Assembly: GCF_900217815.1 (NCBI RefSeq)
Contig: NZ_OBMT01000002.1
Span: 310,001-374,000 of the forward strand
Reading direction: 5' to 3'
DNA length: 64,000 nucleotides
From: Rhodobacter maris
GTDB taxonomy: Bacteria > Pseudomonadota > Alphaproteobacteria > Rhodobacterales > Rhodobacteraceae
Part shown: in pieces, positions 1 through 7,988 of the stretch
Numbering within the stretch: position 1 is the first letter of the stretch
Layout: each line of letters opens with the position of its first letter
Notes under the pieces: model-generated
The model's database searches: none
Told to the model about the DNA's origin: nothing
What the model saw: only the letters and a program-made list of their open reading frames with translations
Program-made: the position numbers and the translations under genes

Positions 1-693
1 CGAGGAGATCGCGGCAAATTGCGTGGCCGGGGTTTTCACCACTTCCGCCATCCAGACCCGCGCCGTTTCGGCATTGGTCATCGTCTCGATGGTGGTGAAG
101 GTTTTCGAGGCCACGATCACCAGCGTCGTTTCCGGGTTCAGCCCGGCAAGCGTGTCATGGATATGCGCGCCATCGACATTGGAGACGAAATGGAGCCGCG
201 GCCCGGTGGCAAAGGCGGTGCAGGCAAGCGCCGCCATCGCCGGGCCAAGATCGGATCCGCCGATGCCGATATTGACGACATCGGTGATCGCCCCGCCCTG
301 CCCGGTGTAGCGCCCCTCGCGCAAGGCCGTGGCAAAGGCACCCATCCGCGCCAGGGTGGCGCGCAGCGGCGGCATCACGTCATGGCCATCGACAAGGATC
401 GATTCGGCCGGGCTGCGCCAGGCGGTATGCAGCACGGCGCGGTTCTCGGTCTCGTTGATCTTCGCGCCCGCAAACATCGCCGCGCGCCGCTCCGCCACGC
501 CGGTCGTTTCGGCCAGATCGATGAGCAGCGCGAGCCCCGCGGCATCGATATTCGTCTTCGAATAATCGAAGAGGAACGGCCCCGCCTCGGCGGCAAAATC
601 GCGCGCGCGCTCGGGGGCGGCGGCGAAAAGATCGAGAATATGCCGGTCCTTGACGGTCTCGGCATGGGCAAGCAGCGGAGCAAAACGGTTCAT
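1..693 (-). CDS. pgi: Glucose-6-phosphate isomerase, N-terminal part (cut by window edge)
   Basis: Interconverts glucose-6-phosphate and fructose-6-phosphate in the cytosol. Only the first 231 codons are present; the rest lies beyond base 1. The translation starts MNRFAPLLAHAETVKDRHIL and contains the PGI signatures VNIGIGGSDLGPAMA and VIVASKTFTTIETMTNAE, with the SKTFTT phosphate-binding loop intact. The start ATG (693-691) overlaps the pgl stop in a TGATG junction, so it is the third gene of a zwf-pgl-pgi operon. In an organism using the Entner-Doudoroff route this enzyme would return fructose-6-phosphate to the glucose-6-phosphate pool. The reading frame is open to the edge with no frameshift. 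Confidence 0.95.
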   Translation of the reverse strand, partial: MNRFAPLLAHAETVKDRHILDLFAAAPERARDFAAEAGPFLFDYSKTNIDAAGLALLIDLAETTGVAERRAAMFAGAKINETENRAVLHTAWRSPAESILVDGHDVMPPLRATLARMGAFATALREGRYTGQGGAITDVVNIGIGGSDLGPAMAALACTAFATGPRLHFVSNVDGAHIHDTLAGLNPETTLVIVASKTFTTIETMTNAETARVWMAEVVKTPATQFAAISS

Positions 694-1364
694 CATGGGG
701 CCCAATGGATCGTTGCATGTGAAAGAACGGTCCGCACCGGGGCCTCGATCTCGGGAAGCGTCCCGGCGCGTTCAAGTGCTGAGCGCTTTTGTGCCCCGGT
801 GATCAGCAAATGGCAATGCATCGCGGCGCGCAGGACCGGGGCCGTCAGCGTGATACGCGGCTCGCCTGCGGCCATCGCACGCAGCGCCATCACGGGCGGC
901 GCGGCCTCGGAAAGCGCCTCTTCGAGCCGGTCGGCGCCGGGGAAGAGCGAGGCGGTGTGCATGTCTTCGCCCATCCCGAGCAAAAGCACAGTAAGCGGCA
1001 GAACCGCTTGAACGCCTTGAGTAATTTCCTCCATCCGGTCCTCTGGCGCGGGGGCGGGCAGATAGAGCGGCACGAGCGAGGCCGCCGCTGCGCGGCCTTT
1101 GAGCAGATGACGGCGCAAAAGGGCCGTGTTCGAGCGCGGCGAGGTCTCATCGACCCAGCGTTCGTCGTTCAGGAGCAGATTGACGCGCCCCCAGTCGAGC
1201 TCGAGATCGGAGAGCACCTCGAACACCGGCCCGGGCGTAGTGCCGCCCGGAACGCAGAGCGTGACGCGCTCTTGCACGTCAAGCGCGCGGCGCAGCTGGC
1301 TCGCGATCCGGTCCGCGAGCGCCAGCATCAGCAGGTCGCGATCAGGATATTCAACAAAGTTCAT
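693..1364 (-). CDS. pgl: 6-phosphogluconolactonase
   Basis: Hydrolyses 6-phosphogluconolactone to 6-phosphogluconate, the second step of the oxidative pentose phosphate and Entner-Doudoroff routes. The 223-residue protein is of normal length for the DevB/SOL family. Typical segments are CVPGGTTPGPVFEVLSDL (sugar-phosphate binding), LLLNDERWVDETSPRSN and LLLGMGEDMHTASLFPGA, the last carrying the conserved catalytic-site GMGxDxHxASLFPG. The start overlaps the zwf stop (ATGA at 1361-1364) and the stop overlaps the pgi start, so the three genes are translationally coupled. Confidence 0.96.
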   Translation of the reverse strand: MNFVEYPDRDLLMLALADRIASQLRRALDVQERVTLCVPGGTTPGPVFEVLSDLELDWGRVNLLLNDERWVDETSPRSNTALLRRHLLKGRAAAASLVPLYLPAPAPEDRMEEITQGVQAVLPLTVLLLGMGEDMHTASLFPGADRLEEALSEAAPPVMALRAMAAGEPRITLTAPVLRAAMHCHLLITGAQKRSALERAGTLPEIEAPVRTVLSHATIHWAP

Positions 1365-2836
1365 TCGCGGATCTCCCGCCAGCGCCGCCCGTCGCGGTGC
1401 ATCAGCATCAGCGCATCCTCGGGGCCGGAGGAGCCGGCATCATAGGGCCGGGGCTTGTCGCCGCGCGCCTCCCATCCGGCGATGATCGGATCGGTCCAGG
1501 CCCAGGCCGCCTCCACCTCGTCGCCGCGCATGAACAGCGTCTGGTTGCCGCGGATCACATCCATCACGAGCCGCTCATAGGCATCGGGAATATCGGCCCC
1601 CTCCTCGCCCAGCGCCTCGGCAAAAGACATGTCGAGCGGCACCTGCACAAGTCGCATGCCGCCCGGGCCCGGCTCCTTGATCATCACCTTGAGGTTCATC
1701 CCCTCGTCGGGTTGCAGCCGGATCACCAGCACGTTCTCGGGCCAGCGCGCCTCCTCCTCGTCAAAGATCGAATGCGGCGGCGCCTTGAAGGTGATCGCAA
1801 TCTCCGAGGCCCGGCCCCGGAGTCGCTTGCCGGTGCGCAGGTAAAACGGCGTGCCCTGCCAGCGCCAGTTCGCCACCTGCACCTTGAGCGCGATATAGCT
1901 CTCGGTGCGGCTCTCCGGGTTCTCGCTGTCGGCGAGATAACCGGGTTGCGCCGCGCGGGTCGCAGACGCTTTCACCCCCGCATATTGGCCGCGCACGATA
2001 TCGGCCGCAGGAACGGGCTGCAGCGCCCGGATAACTTTCAGTTTTTCGTCGCGCACCGCATCCGGGTCGAAGTGATAGGGCGGCTCCATCGCGATCAGGC
2101 ACAAAAGCTGCATCAGATGGTTTTGCACCATGTCGCGCATGGCGCCCGACTTGTCATAATAGGCGCCGCGCCCGCCCACGCCGACCGTTTCCGCCACGGT
2201 GATCTGCACATGGTCGATATATTGCGCGTTCCAGAGCGGCTCGAACAGGATATTGGCAAAGCGCACCGCCATCAGGTTCTGCACCGTCTCCTTGCCGAGG
2301 TAATGGTCGATCCGGTAGATCTGGCTTTCCTCGAAATGCGCGGCCAGCGTGGCGTTGAGCGCCTTCGCCGAGGCGAGATCACGCCCGAACGGCTTTTCCA
2401 CCACGATCCGCGCATCCTCGCAGGCGATGTCATGCGCCTTGAGCCGCTCGGCGAGCGGGCCAAAGAGCATCGGCGCGACCGAGAAGTAAAAGGCATGGAC
2501 CCGGCCGGGGGTAATCTTGTCGCGCAGGGCCTCCCAGCCCGCCTCGCCGGTGGCATCGACCGGCACATAATCGAGGCTTTCGAGGAAAGCGGCAATATCG
2601 GCGGGATCGCGCTTGGCGGGGTCGACGAATTCCTCGATCGCGGTGCGGACCTGGGCGCGGAAGCCTTCGGCATCCATCTCGGAACGGGCGGCGCCGATGA
2701 TGCGCGCGCCCTGCGGCATCTGACCGGAGAAAAAGCGCCGGTAGAGCCCGGGCAGGATCTTGCGCTGGGCCAGATCGCCCGTGGCGCCAAAGATCACGAG
2801 ATCGAACAGGTCCACCGGAATGACACGCGACACCAT
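1361..2836 (-). CDS. zwf: Glucose-6-phosphate 1-dehydrogenase
   Basis: Oxidises glucose-6-phosphate to the lactone with NAD(P)+. The start was set at ATG 2836, giving MVSRVIPVDLFDLVIFGATG and 491 residues, the usual length; the frame stays open further upstream but that part is not conserved-looking. The nucleotide-binding motif FGATGDLAQRKILPGLYRRF and the active-site motif RIDHYLGKETVQN are both intact. First gene of the zwf-pgl-pgi operon. An imperfect palindrome (2890-2903) about 55 bases upstream matches one ahead of edd and is a likely operator. Confidence 0.97.
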   Translation of the reverse strand: MVSRVIPVDLFDLVIFGATGDLAQRKILPGLYRRFFSGQMPQGARIIGAARSEMDAEGFRAQVRTAIEEFVDPAKRDPADIAAFLESLDYVPVDATGEAGWEALRDKITPGRVHAFYFSVAPMLFGPLAERLKAHDIACEDARIVVEKPFGRDLASAKALNATLAAHFEESQIYRIDHYLGKETVQNLMAVRFANILFEPLWNAQYIDHVQITVAETVGVGGRGAYYDKSGAMRDMVQNHLMQLLCLIAMEPPYHFDPDAVRDEKLKVIRALQPVPAADIVRGQYAGVKASATRAAQPGYLADSENPESRTESYIALKVQVANWRWQGTPFYLRTGKRLRGRASEIAITFKAPPHSIFDEEEARWPENVLVIRLQPDEGMNLKVMIKEPGPGGMRLVQVPLDMSFAEALGEEGADIPDAYERLVMDVIRGNQTLFMRGDEVEAAWAWTDPIIAGWEARGDKPRPYDAGSSGPEDALMLMHRDGRRWREIRE

Positions 2837-2889
2837 GGGGCTGGCTCCGATTCTAGGCACGACTGGCCCTCCCTCGCGGCTGGCGCCAG

Positions 2890-2903
2890 TGTTAGCGGTA
2901 ACA
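2890..2903. promoter_or_regulatory. Candidate LacI-family operator upstream of zwf
   Basis: TGTTAGCGGTAACA has perfect five-base arms (TGTTA/TAACA) around a four-base centre. It lies about 54 bases before the zwf start and resembles the perfect palindrome ahead of edd at 4940-4951. LacI-family sugar-acid regulators such as GntR of E. coli bind sites of this form. The cognate regulator is not in the window, so the assignment is inferred. Confidence 0.6.
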
Positions 2904-3001
2904 AGAACCAAATTCCTACCGTGGCGCAGGGCTCAAGTCTAGCCCGGGTGGCGGCGAACTCAAAGCGCTTTGACGCTTGGTCAAGCGGCAGTGATCCGCG
3001 C

Positions 3002-3562
3002 TCAAAGCGCCTCGATCGCCTTGGCAAGCCGGTAGAGCCGCGCACGTTTGAGAAGCGCGCGGAGCGGCTGCGGCTGGCCAGAGAGCGCCTCGGCCTGCGC
3101 CCGCACCGTTTCCACCGCCCGCACCACCGCCTCGGGGGCGTCCGCCAGAAGGGCGAGCAGAAAGGCATCGACATCGAGCCGGGCGAGCCCCTCGGCAGCG
3201 AGCGTGGCGCGCGGAAAATCGGCGCGGTTTTGCGTCACGATCGCATCGGCGCCGCCCGCGATGGCGGCGGCCAGCACATGGATGTCGTTCTCGTCGGGCA
3301 GGTGGAGGCGTGCCTCGAGCCCGGCACGCACCGGCACGACAGCCCGCGGAAAGCGCGCCTTTAGGCTCGCGATTTCACCGCGGGCGACCGCCTCATCCCC
3401 CGCCGAGAGCCGCGCGGCAGCCCGTGCCCATTCCTCCAGGATCCGCTCGGACCAGAGCGGCGCATAGAGCCCCGCCTCCGCGCAGCCGATCAGGATCTCG
3501 CGCATCACCGTGGGGTAGAGCACGCAAGCGTCAAGGAGCGCCTTTTGCGGCGCGGCCCGCAT
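3002..3562 (-). CDS. PIN-domain protein
   Basis: A 186-residue protein with the PIN-type ribonuclease core: an N-terminal acidic motif LLDACVLYP and a later LPDENDIHVLAAAIAGGADAI followed by TQNRADFP, which supply the acidic metal-binding residues expected for PIN nucleases. It is longer than a typical VapC toxin (about 130 residues), and no antitoxin-like gene sits beside it. Its start overlaps the stop of the upstream methyltransferase gene (TGATG at 3564-3560), so the two are co-translated. A role in RNA processing is possible, but the target is unknown. Confidence 0.8.
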   Translation of the reverse strand: MRAAPQKALLDACVLYPTVMREILIGCAEAGLYAPLWSERILEEWARAAARLSAGDEAVARGEIASLKARFPRAVVPVRAGLEARLHLPDENDIHVLAAAIAGGADAIVTQNRADFPRATLAAEGLARLDVDAFLLALLADAPEAVVRAVETVRAQAEALSGQPQPLRALLKRARLYRLAKAIEAL

Positions 3563-4776
3563 CAGTCGAGCCGGAAGAAGAGCGATTTCAGATAGCCCGA
3601 TTCGGCGAGTTGCGGCAGCATCGGGTGATCCGCCCCGGCAAAGCCCGTGTGCAAAAGCTGCGCGCGCCGCCCGCCGCGGCCCAAGCCCCGCGCGGAGGCA
3701 TTGCGGAACTGGGTGAGGTCGGCCGCATGCGAGCAGGAGCAGAGCACGATATAGCCCCCCGGCGCGACGAGCGGCGCAGCGAGCCGGGCCACACGCTCAT
3801 AAGCGCGCAGACCCGCTTCGAGCGCAGGCTTGGCGGGCGCAAAGGCAGGCGGGTCGCAAATCACCAGATCGAATTGCGCGCCCTCTGCGCCCAGAGCCTC
3901 GAGCGTGGCGAACGCATCGCCCTGACGGGTGGCGAACCGCGCGCCCTGCCCCATCGCGTCCGCGCCCTTGGTGGCAAGATCGAGCGCCGCGGTCGAGGCA
4001 TCGACGGCGAGCGCGTGCTCTGCGCCGCCTGCAAGGCACGCCAGCGCAAAACCGCCGACATGGGAGAAGACATCGAGCACGCGCGCGCCTTTGGCCAGCC
4101 GCGCGGCAAAAGCGTGGTTGGGGCGCTGATCGTAGAACAGCCCGGTCTTCTGGCCGCCCATCACATCGGCCATATAGGTCGCGCCATTCATCGAAACCGG
4201 AACCGGCGCCTCGATCTGACCTTGCAGAACAAGGGTTTCCTCGGGCAGCCCCTCAAGGCCGCGGGCCCGGCCCGAGCCGTTCTTGATCACCGTTTCAACC
4301 CCGGTGACGTCGATCAGCGCCGCGGCGATCTCGCCAATCATCGCCTCCGCCCAGGCGGCATTGGGCTGCACCACGGCAACCGCGCCGAACCGGTCGATGA
4401 TCACGCCGGGCAGGCCATCGGCCTCGGCATGGACCAGCCGGTAGAAGGGCGCCTCAAAGAGCCGCTCGCGCAGCTCCAGCGCACGGGCGAGCCGTGCCGC
4501 GATCCAGCCTCGGTCGATCTCGGCCTCCGCATCGCGATCGAGCACGCGGGCGATAATCTTCGAGCGCGGGTTCACCGTCACCGTGGCCAGCGGGCGGCGC
4601 TCGGCATCTTCGAGCGTGGCGATCGTGCCGGGGGCAAGCGCTTGCGTGCGCCGGTCGGTCACCAGCTCATCGGCATAGACCCAGGGGAAACCATGACGGA
4701 TCGCCCGCGCCTCGGCCTTCGGGCGCAGCCGCACCACGGGACGGGTCTTCGCATCGGCAAGGATCGGATCGGACAT
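3562..4776 (-). CDS. Class I SAM-dependent rRNA methyltransferase, RlmI-like
   Basis: A 404-residue protein with an N-terminal PUA-like RNA-binding region (residues about 15-95, including RHGFPWVYADEL) and a C-terminal Rossmann methyltransferase domain. It carries the SAM-binding segment VLDVFSHVGGFALACLAGGA, the motif IV segment DLVICDPPAFAPAK and the Cys-containing motif YIVLCSCSHAADL. This is the architecture of RlmI, the 23S rRNA 5-methylcytosine methyltransferase. Substrate assignment is by family only. It is transcribed away from edd and coupled to the PIN gene downstream. Confidence 0.88.
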   Translation of the reverse strand: MSDPILADAKTRPVVRLRPKAEARAIRHGFPWVYADELVTDRRTQALAPGTIATLEDAERRPLATVTVNPRSKIIARVLDRDAEAEIDRGWIAARLARALELRERLFEAPFYRLVHAEADGLPGVIIDRFGAVAVVQPNAAWAEAMIGEIAAALIDVTGVETVIKNGSGRARGLEGLPEETLVLQGQIEAPVPVSMNGATYMADVMGGQKTGLFYDQRPNHAFAARLAKGARVLDVFSHVGGFALACLAGGAEHALAVDASTAALDLATKGADAMGQGARFATRQGDAFATLEALGAEGAQFDLVICDPPAFAPAKPALEAGLRAYERVARLAAPLVAPGGYIVLCSCSHAADLTQFRNASARGLGRGGRRAQLLHTGFAGADHPMLPQLAESGYLKSLFFRLD

Positions 4777-5090
4777 GGCGGGCCTTCACATCTGAGAGCT
4801 GTTGCCCCGCTCTAGCCCGAGTTGCGCCGCGGCGAAAGCCCGCCGCTGCAGGAGCCCGACAGTTCCCGCTGGACCTCGCCCGGTATTGGGCGCATCACGG
4901 AGAGAACGGATCGGCACCCGGAGCCTGCGGGCTTGAATGGTTAGCGCTAACGACCTAGATTGCCCTGGAGCCGGTAGGGAACCGGCGCGATTGTGCTCCG
5001 CTGCCCTGCTCCGCCTCGCGCGCCGCTCCCGGCGCGCCAAGCCCATGACGGCCGAGCCCTGCCCGGCCGTTCAGCCTTCCGGAGGACGCC
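4777..5090. promoter_or_regulatory. Divergent promoter region between rlmI-like gene and edd
   Basis: This 314-base stretch has no credible gene. It holds the 12-base palindrome at 4940-4951 and, just before edd, a GGAGG ribosome-binding site at about 5081-5085. Short frames here (for example minus 4786-5046) lack a recognisable product. Confidence 0.6.
4940..4951. promoter_or_regulatory. Candidate LacI-family operator upstream of edd
   Basis: GTTAGCGCTAAC is a perfect 12-base palindrome about 140 bases before the edd start. Ten of twelve positions with arm symmetry recur in the site upstream of zwf (2891-2902, GTTAGCGGTAAC), differing only at the centre. Recurrence ahead of two operons of the same pathway is the main support. 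Confidence 0.7.
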
Positions 5091-6923
5091 ATGACAGACC
5101 CCGCCCCGCCTCTCCTACCGCCGCTCAATGCCACGATCGCGCGGGTGACCGAGCGGATTCGCGCCCGTTCCGGGCCCCGGCGGGAGGATTATCTGGCGCG
5201 GATTCGTGCGGCGGCGCAGGCGGGCCCGGCGCGGGCGCATCTGAGCTGCGGCAATCAGGCCCATGCCTATGCGGCCATGGGCACGGACAAAGCCGATCTC
5301 GCCGCCGGCCGGGTTCCGAACATCGGCATCGTCACCGCCTATAACGACATGCTCTCCGCCCATGCGCCCTATGGTGCCTACCCCGACCAGATCAAGGAGG
5401 CGCTGCGCGCGGTGGGCGCCACGGCGCAGGTGGCCGGCGGCGTGCCCGCGATGTGCGACGGTGTCACCCAAGGCCAGCCCGGCATGGAGCTGAGCCTTTT
5501 TTCGCGCGATGTGATCGCGCTCGCCGCGGGGGTGGCGCTCAGCCACAACACCTTTGACGCCGCGCTTTACCTCGGCATCTGCGACAAGATCGTGCCGGGG
5601 CTGATCATGGCGGCGGCCACTTTCGGCCATGTGCCCGCGGTGTTCCTGCCCTCCGGGCCGATGCCCTCAGGCATTCCGAACGACGAAAAGGCGAAGGTGC
5701 GCCAGCAATATGCCACCGGCGAAGTGGGGCGCGAGCGGCTGATGCAGGCGGAGATGGCCTCTTATCACGCGCCGGGCACCTGCACCTTCTATGGCACCGC
5801 CAACACCAACCAGATGCTGATGGAATTCATGGGGCTGCACTTGCCAGGTGCGAGTTTCGTGAGCCCCGGCACCGATCTGCGCGCGGCGCTCACCGTGGCG
5901 GGGGCACGGCGCGCCGCGGAGATCACCGCGCTCGGCAACGACTTCCGCCCGGCGGGCGAAATTCTTGACGAGCGCGCCTTCGTCAACGGGCTGGTGGGGC
6001 TGATGGCAACGGGCGGCTCGACCAACCTCGTGCTGCATCTGCCGGCAATGGCGCGCGCCGCCGGGATCGAACTCGACCTTGAGGATTTCGACGAGATCTC
6101 GGACGCGGTGCCACTCCTTGCCAAGGTCTATCCGAACGGGCTTGCCGATGTGAACGCCTTCCATGCCGCGGGCGGGCTGCAATTCCTGATCCGCCACCTG
6201 CTCGGCGCGGGGCTCCTTCATGGCGATGCGCAAACGGTCTGGGGGCCGGGGCTCGCGGCCTATACGCGGGAACCGAAGCTCCTCGACGGCAAGCTCACCT
6301 GGGTCGAAGGGCCGGAGACGAGCCTCAACGACAAGATCCTGCGCCCCGCCGCCACGGCCTTTGCCCCCACCGGCGGGCTCAAGCAGCTTGCGGGCAACCT
6401 TGGCCGCGGCGTGATCAAAGTCTCGGCCGTGGCCCCCGAGCGCCATGTGATCGAGGCGCCCGCGCGGATCTTCCACGATCAGGACGCTGTCCGGGAAGCG
6501 TTCAAGCGGGGCGAATTCACGTCTGACACCGTGGTTGTCGTGCGCTTTCAGGGGCCGCGTGCAAATGGCATGCCCGAACTGCATTCCCTCACCCCCACCC
6601 TTTCCGTGCTGCAAGACCGCGGCCTCAAGGTGGCGCTCGTCACCGATGGCCGGATGTCGGGCGCCTCGGGCAAGGTGCCCGCAGCGATCCATGTCTCGCC
6701 GGAAGCCTGCGCCGAAGGGCCGCTTGCAAGGCTCGTCGATGGCGACATCCTGCGGCTCGATGCCGTGACCGGGCGGCTCGACTGCCTCACCGAGGGGTTC
6801 GAGCGCCGCGCCCCCGTCAAGGCGGATCTGAGCGGCAATACCGAGGGGCTCGGGCGCGAGCTTTTCGCCGCGTTCCGGCGCAATGTAGGCGCCGCGCCCG
6901 AGGGCGCTTCGGTGGTGGTGTGA
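5091..6923 (+). CDS. edd: Phosphogluconate dehydratase
   Basis: Dehydrates 6-phosphogluconate to 2-keto-3-deoxy-6-phosphogluconate (KDPG), the committed Entner-Doudoroff step. It has 610 residues against about 603 in E. coli. Conserved IlvD/Edd segments are present: [49 protein letters not shown] and [20 protein letters not shown], including the Cys residues expected to hold the Fe-S cluster. A GGAGG site precedes the ATG. It is followed 140 bases later by eda, with a terminator-like hairpin in the gap. Confidence 0.97.
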   Translation: MTDPAPPLLPPLNATIARVTERIRARSGPRREDYLARIRAAAQAGPARAHLSCGNQAHAYAAMGTDKADLAAGRVPNIGIVTAYNDMLSAHAPYGAYPDQIKEALRAVGATAQVAGGVPAMCDGVTQGQPGMELSLFSRDVIALAAGVALSHNTFDAALYLGICDKIVPGLIMAAATFGHVPAVFLPSGPMPSGIPNDEKAKVRQQYATGEVGRERLMQAEMASYHAPGTCTFYGTANTNQMLMEFMGLHLPGASFVSPGTDLRAALTVAGARRAAEITALGNDFRPAGEILDERAFVNGLVGLMATGGSTNLVLHLPAMARAAGIELDLEDFDEISDAVPLLAKVYPNGLADVNAFHAAGGLQFLIRHLLGAGLLHGDAQTVWGPGLAAYTREPKLLDGKLTWVEGPETSLNDKILRPAATAFAPTGGLKQLAGNLGRGVIKVSAVAPERHVIEAPARIFHDQDAVREAFKRGEFTSDTVVVVRFQGPRANGMPELHSLTPTLSVLQDRGLKVALVTDGRMSGASGKVPAAIHVSPEACAEGPLARLVDGDILRLDAVTGRLDCLTEGFERRAPVKADLSGNTEGLGRELFAAFRRNVGAAPEGASVVV

Positions 6924-7009
6924 GCGCAAGCGGGCCGGGGCGCGACGCGCCCCCTTTCGCCCGACGCCATTTTACGTCTTTATGACGCGCAAATGCCGTG
7001 CCGACCGGC

Positions 7010-7047
7010 CCGGCCCCCTCGCTCGCGCCCTGCGGGGCCGGCTTTTT
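7010..7047 (+). terminator. Hairpin with T-tract between edd and eda
   Basis: CCGGCCCC (7010-7017) pairs with GGGGCCGG (7034-7041), followed by CTTTTT. It has the form of a Rho-independent terminator inside the presumed edd-eda operon, so it may attenuate or separate eda expression. Confidence 0.5.
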
Positions 7048-7063
7048 CTGACAGGAGGCTCAG

Positions 7064-7714
7064 ATGACCCCCGCCGACCAATCCGCCACCGCCCGTGAAA
7101 TCTGCGCCATGGCGCCGATCGTGCCGGTGATCGTGCTCAACGACACCGCCCATGCCGCGCCGCTTGCCCGCGCTTTGGTGGCGGGCGGCCTTCCCGCGCT
7201 TGAGGTGACGCTGCGCACGCCCTGCGCGCTCGAGGCGATCCGCGCGATGGTCGATGTCGAGGGTGGCATCGTCGGCGCGGGCACGCTGATCACGCCCGCC
7301 GATGTGAAGGCGGCAAAGGCCGCGGGGGCGAAATTCGGCGTGGCACCGGGCTTTTCGGAAAAGCTCGTGAAAGCCTGCGAAGACGAAGGCCTGCCGCTTC
7401 TGCCCGGCGCCGTCACCGCCTCGGAGATCATGCAGGCGCTGGAATGGGGCTATACGATGCTCAAATTCTTCCCCGCCGCCAATGCCGGCGGCCCGGCCGC
7501 GCTGAAGGCGCTGGGGGGGCCGCTGCCGCAGGTGAGCTTCTGCCCGACGGGTGGGGTCAGCCTGCAAAATGCGCGCGATTACCTGAGCTTGCCGAACGTT
7601 CTTTGCGCGGGTGGTTCCTGGGTCGCGCCCGCGGGCATGATGAATGCCGGCAACTGGACCGGGATCGAATCGCTTGCGGCCGAGGCCGCGTCGCTCTCGC
7701 GCGCAAAAGCTTGA
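7064..7714 (+). CDS. eda: KDPG/KHG aldolase
   Basis: Cleaves KDPG to pyruvate and glyceraldehyde-3-phosphate. The 216-residue protein shows the class I aldolase features: the catalytic Glu in LPALEVTLRTPCALEAI, the Schiff-base Lys in YTMLKFFPAANAGGPAALKA and the phosphate loop FCPTGGVSLQNA. An AGGAGG site lies directly before the ATG. It follows edd by 140 bases on the same strand, with a hairpin between. Together with zwf, pgl and edd the window holds a complete Entner-Doudoroff pathway from glucose-6-phosphate. Confidence 0.97.
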   Translation: MTPADQSATAREICAMAPIVPVIVLNDTAHAAPLARALVAGGLPALEVTLRTPCALEAIRAMVDVEGGIVGAGTLITPADVKAAKAAGAKFGVAPGFSEKLVKACEDEGLPLLPGAVTASEIMQALEWGYTMLKFFPAANAGGPAALKALGGPLPQVSFCPTGGVSLQNARDYLSLPNVLCAGGSWVAPAGMMNAGNWTGIESLAAEAASLSRAKA

Positions 7715-7718
7715 ACGC

Positions 7719-7988
7719 TCAGACGGAAACCCGCCCGGTGCGCCCGCCGCGCCGGGTCGGCGCTTTCGCCGCCTGCGTCACCCCCTCGGCGAGCACGAGG
7801 CTCATCGGATGCGCCGGATCGGTGCTGTAGTGCTCCAGCGCAAGGCGCATTGCGGCGCGCTGGTCGGTGCCCGCCTCCAGGCTCAGCGCCCAGTCGAGAA
7901 AGATCGAGCGACATTCCGCATCCGAAATCCCCTCGATCCGGTAGCTTTCACGGATCAGCCCTTTCGGATCGGCCTCACGCAGCTCCAT
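7719..7988 (-). CDS. Small conserved-type hypothetical protein
   Basis: An 89-residue acidic protein beginning MELREADPKGLIRESYRIEG, with LDWALSLEAGTDQRAAMRLALEHY in the middle and a basic tail (TRRGGRTGRVSV). No signal peptide or membrane segment is seen. Its start overlaps the glnE stop by 14 bases, which favours a real, co-translated gene. I do not recognise a domain; the compact helical composition is compatible with a small accessory protein. Confidence 0.65.
   Translation of the reverse strand: MELREADPKGLIRESYRIEGISDAECRSIFLDWALSLEAGTDQRAAMRLALEHYSTDPAHPMSLVLAEGVTQAAKAPTRRGGRTGRVSV

Noticed and set aside
1397-3364. A plus-strand open frame of about 650 codons
   Set aside because: Antisense of zwf and the PIN gene, with a low-complexity Arg/His-rich product.
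3002-3562. Toxin-antitoxin pair (VapC type)
   Set aside because: The PIN protein is longer than usual VapC and the coupled neighbour is an rRNA methyltransferase, not an antitoxin.
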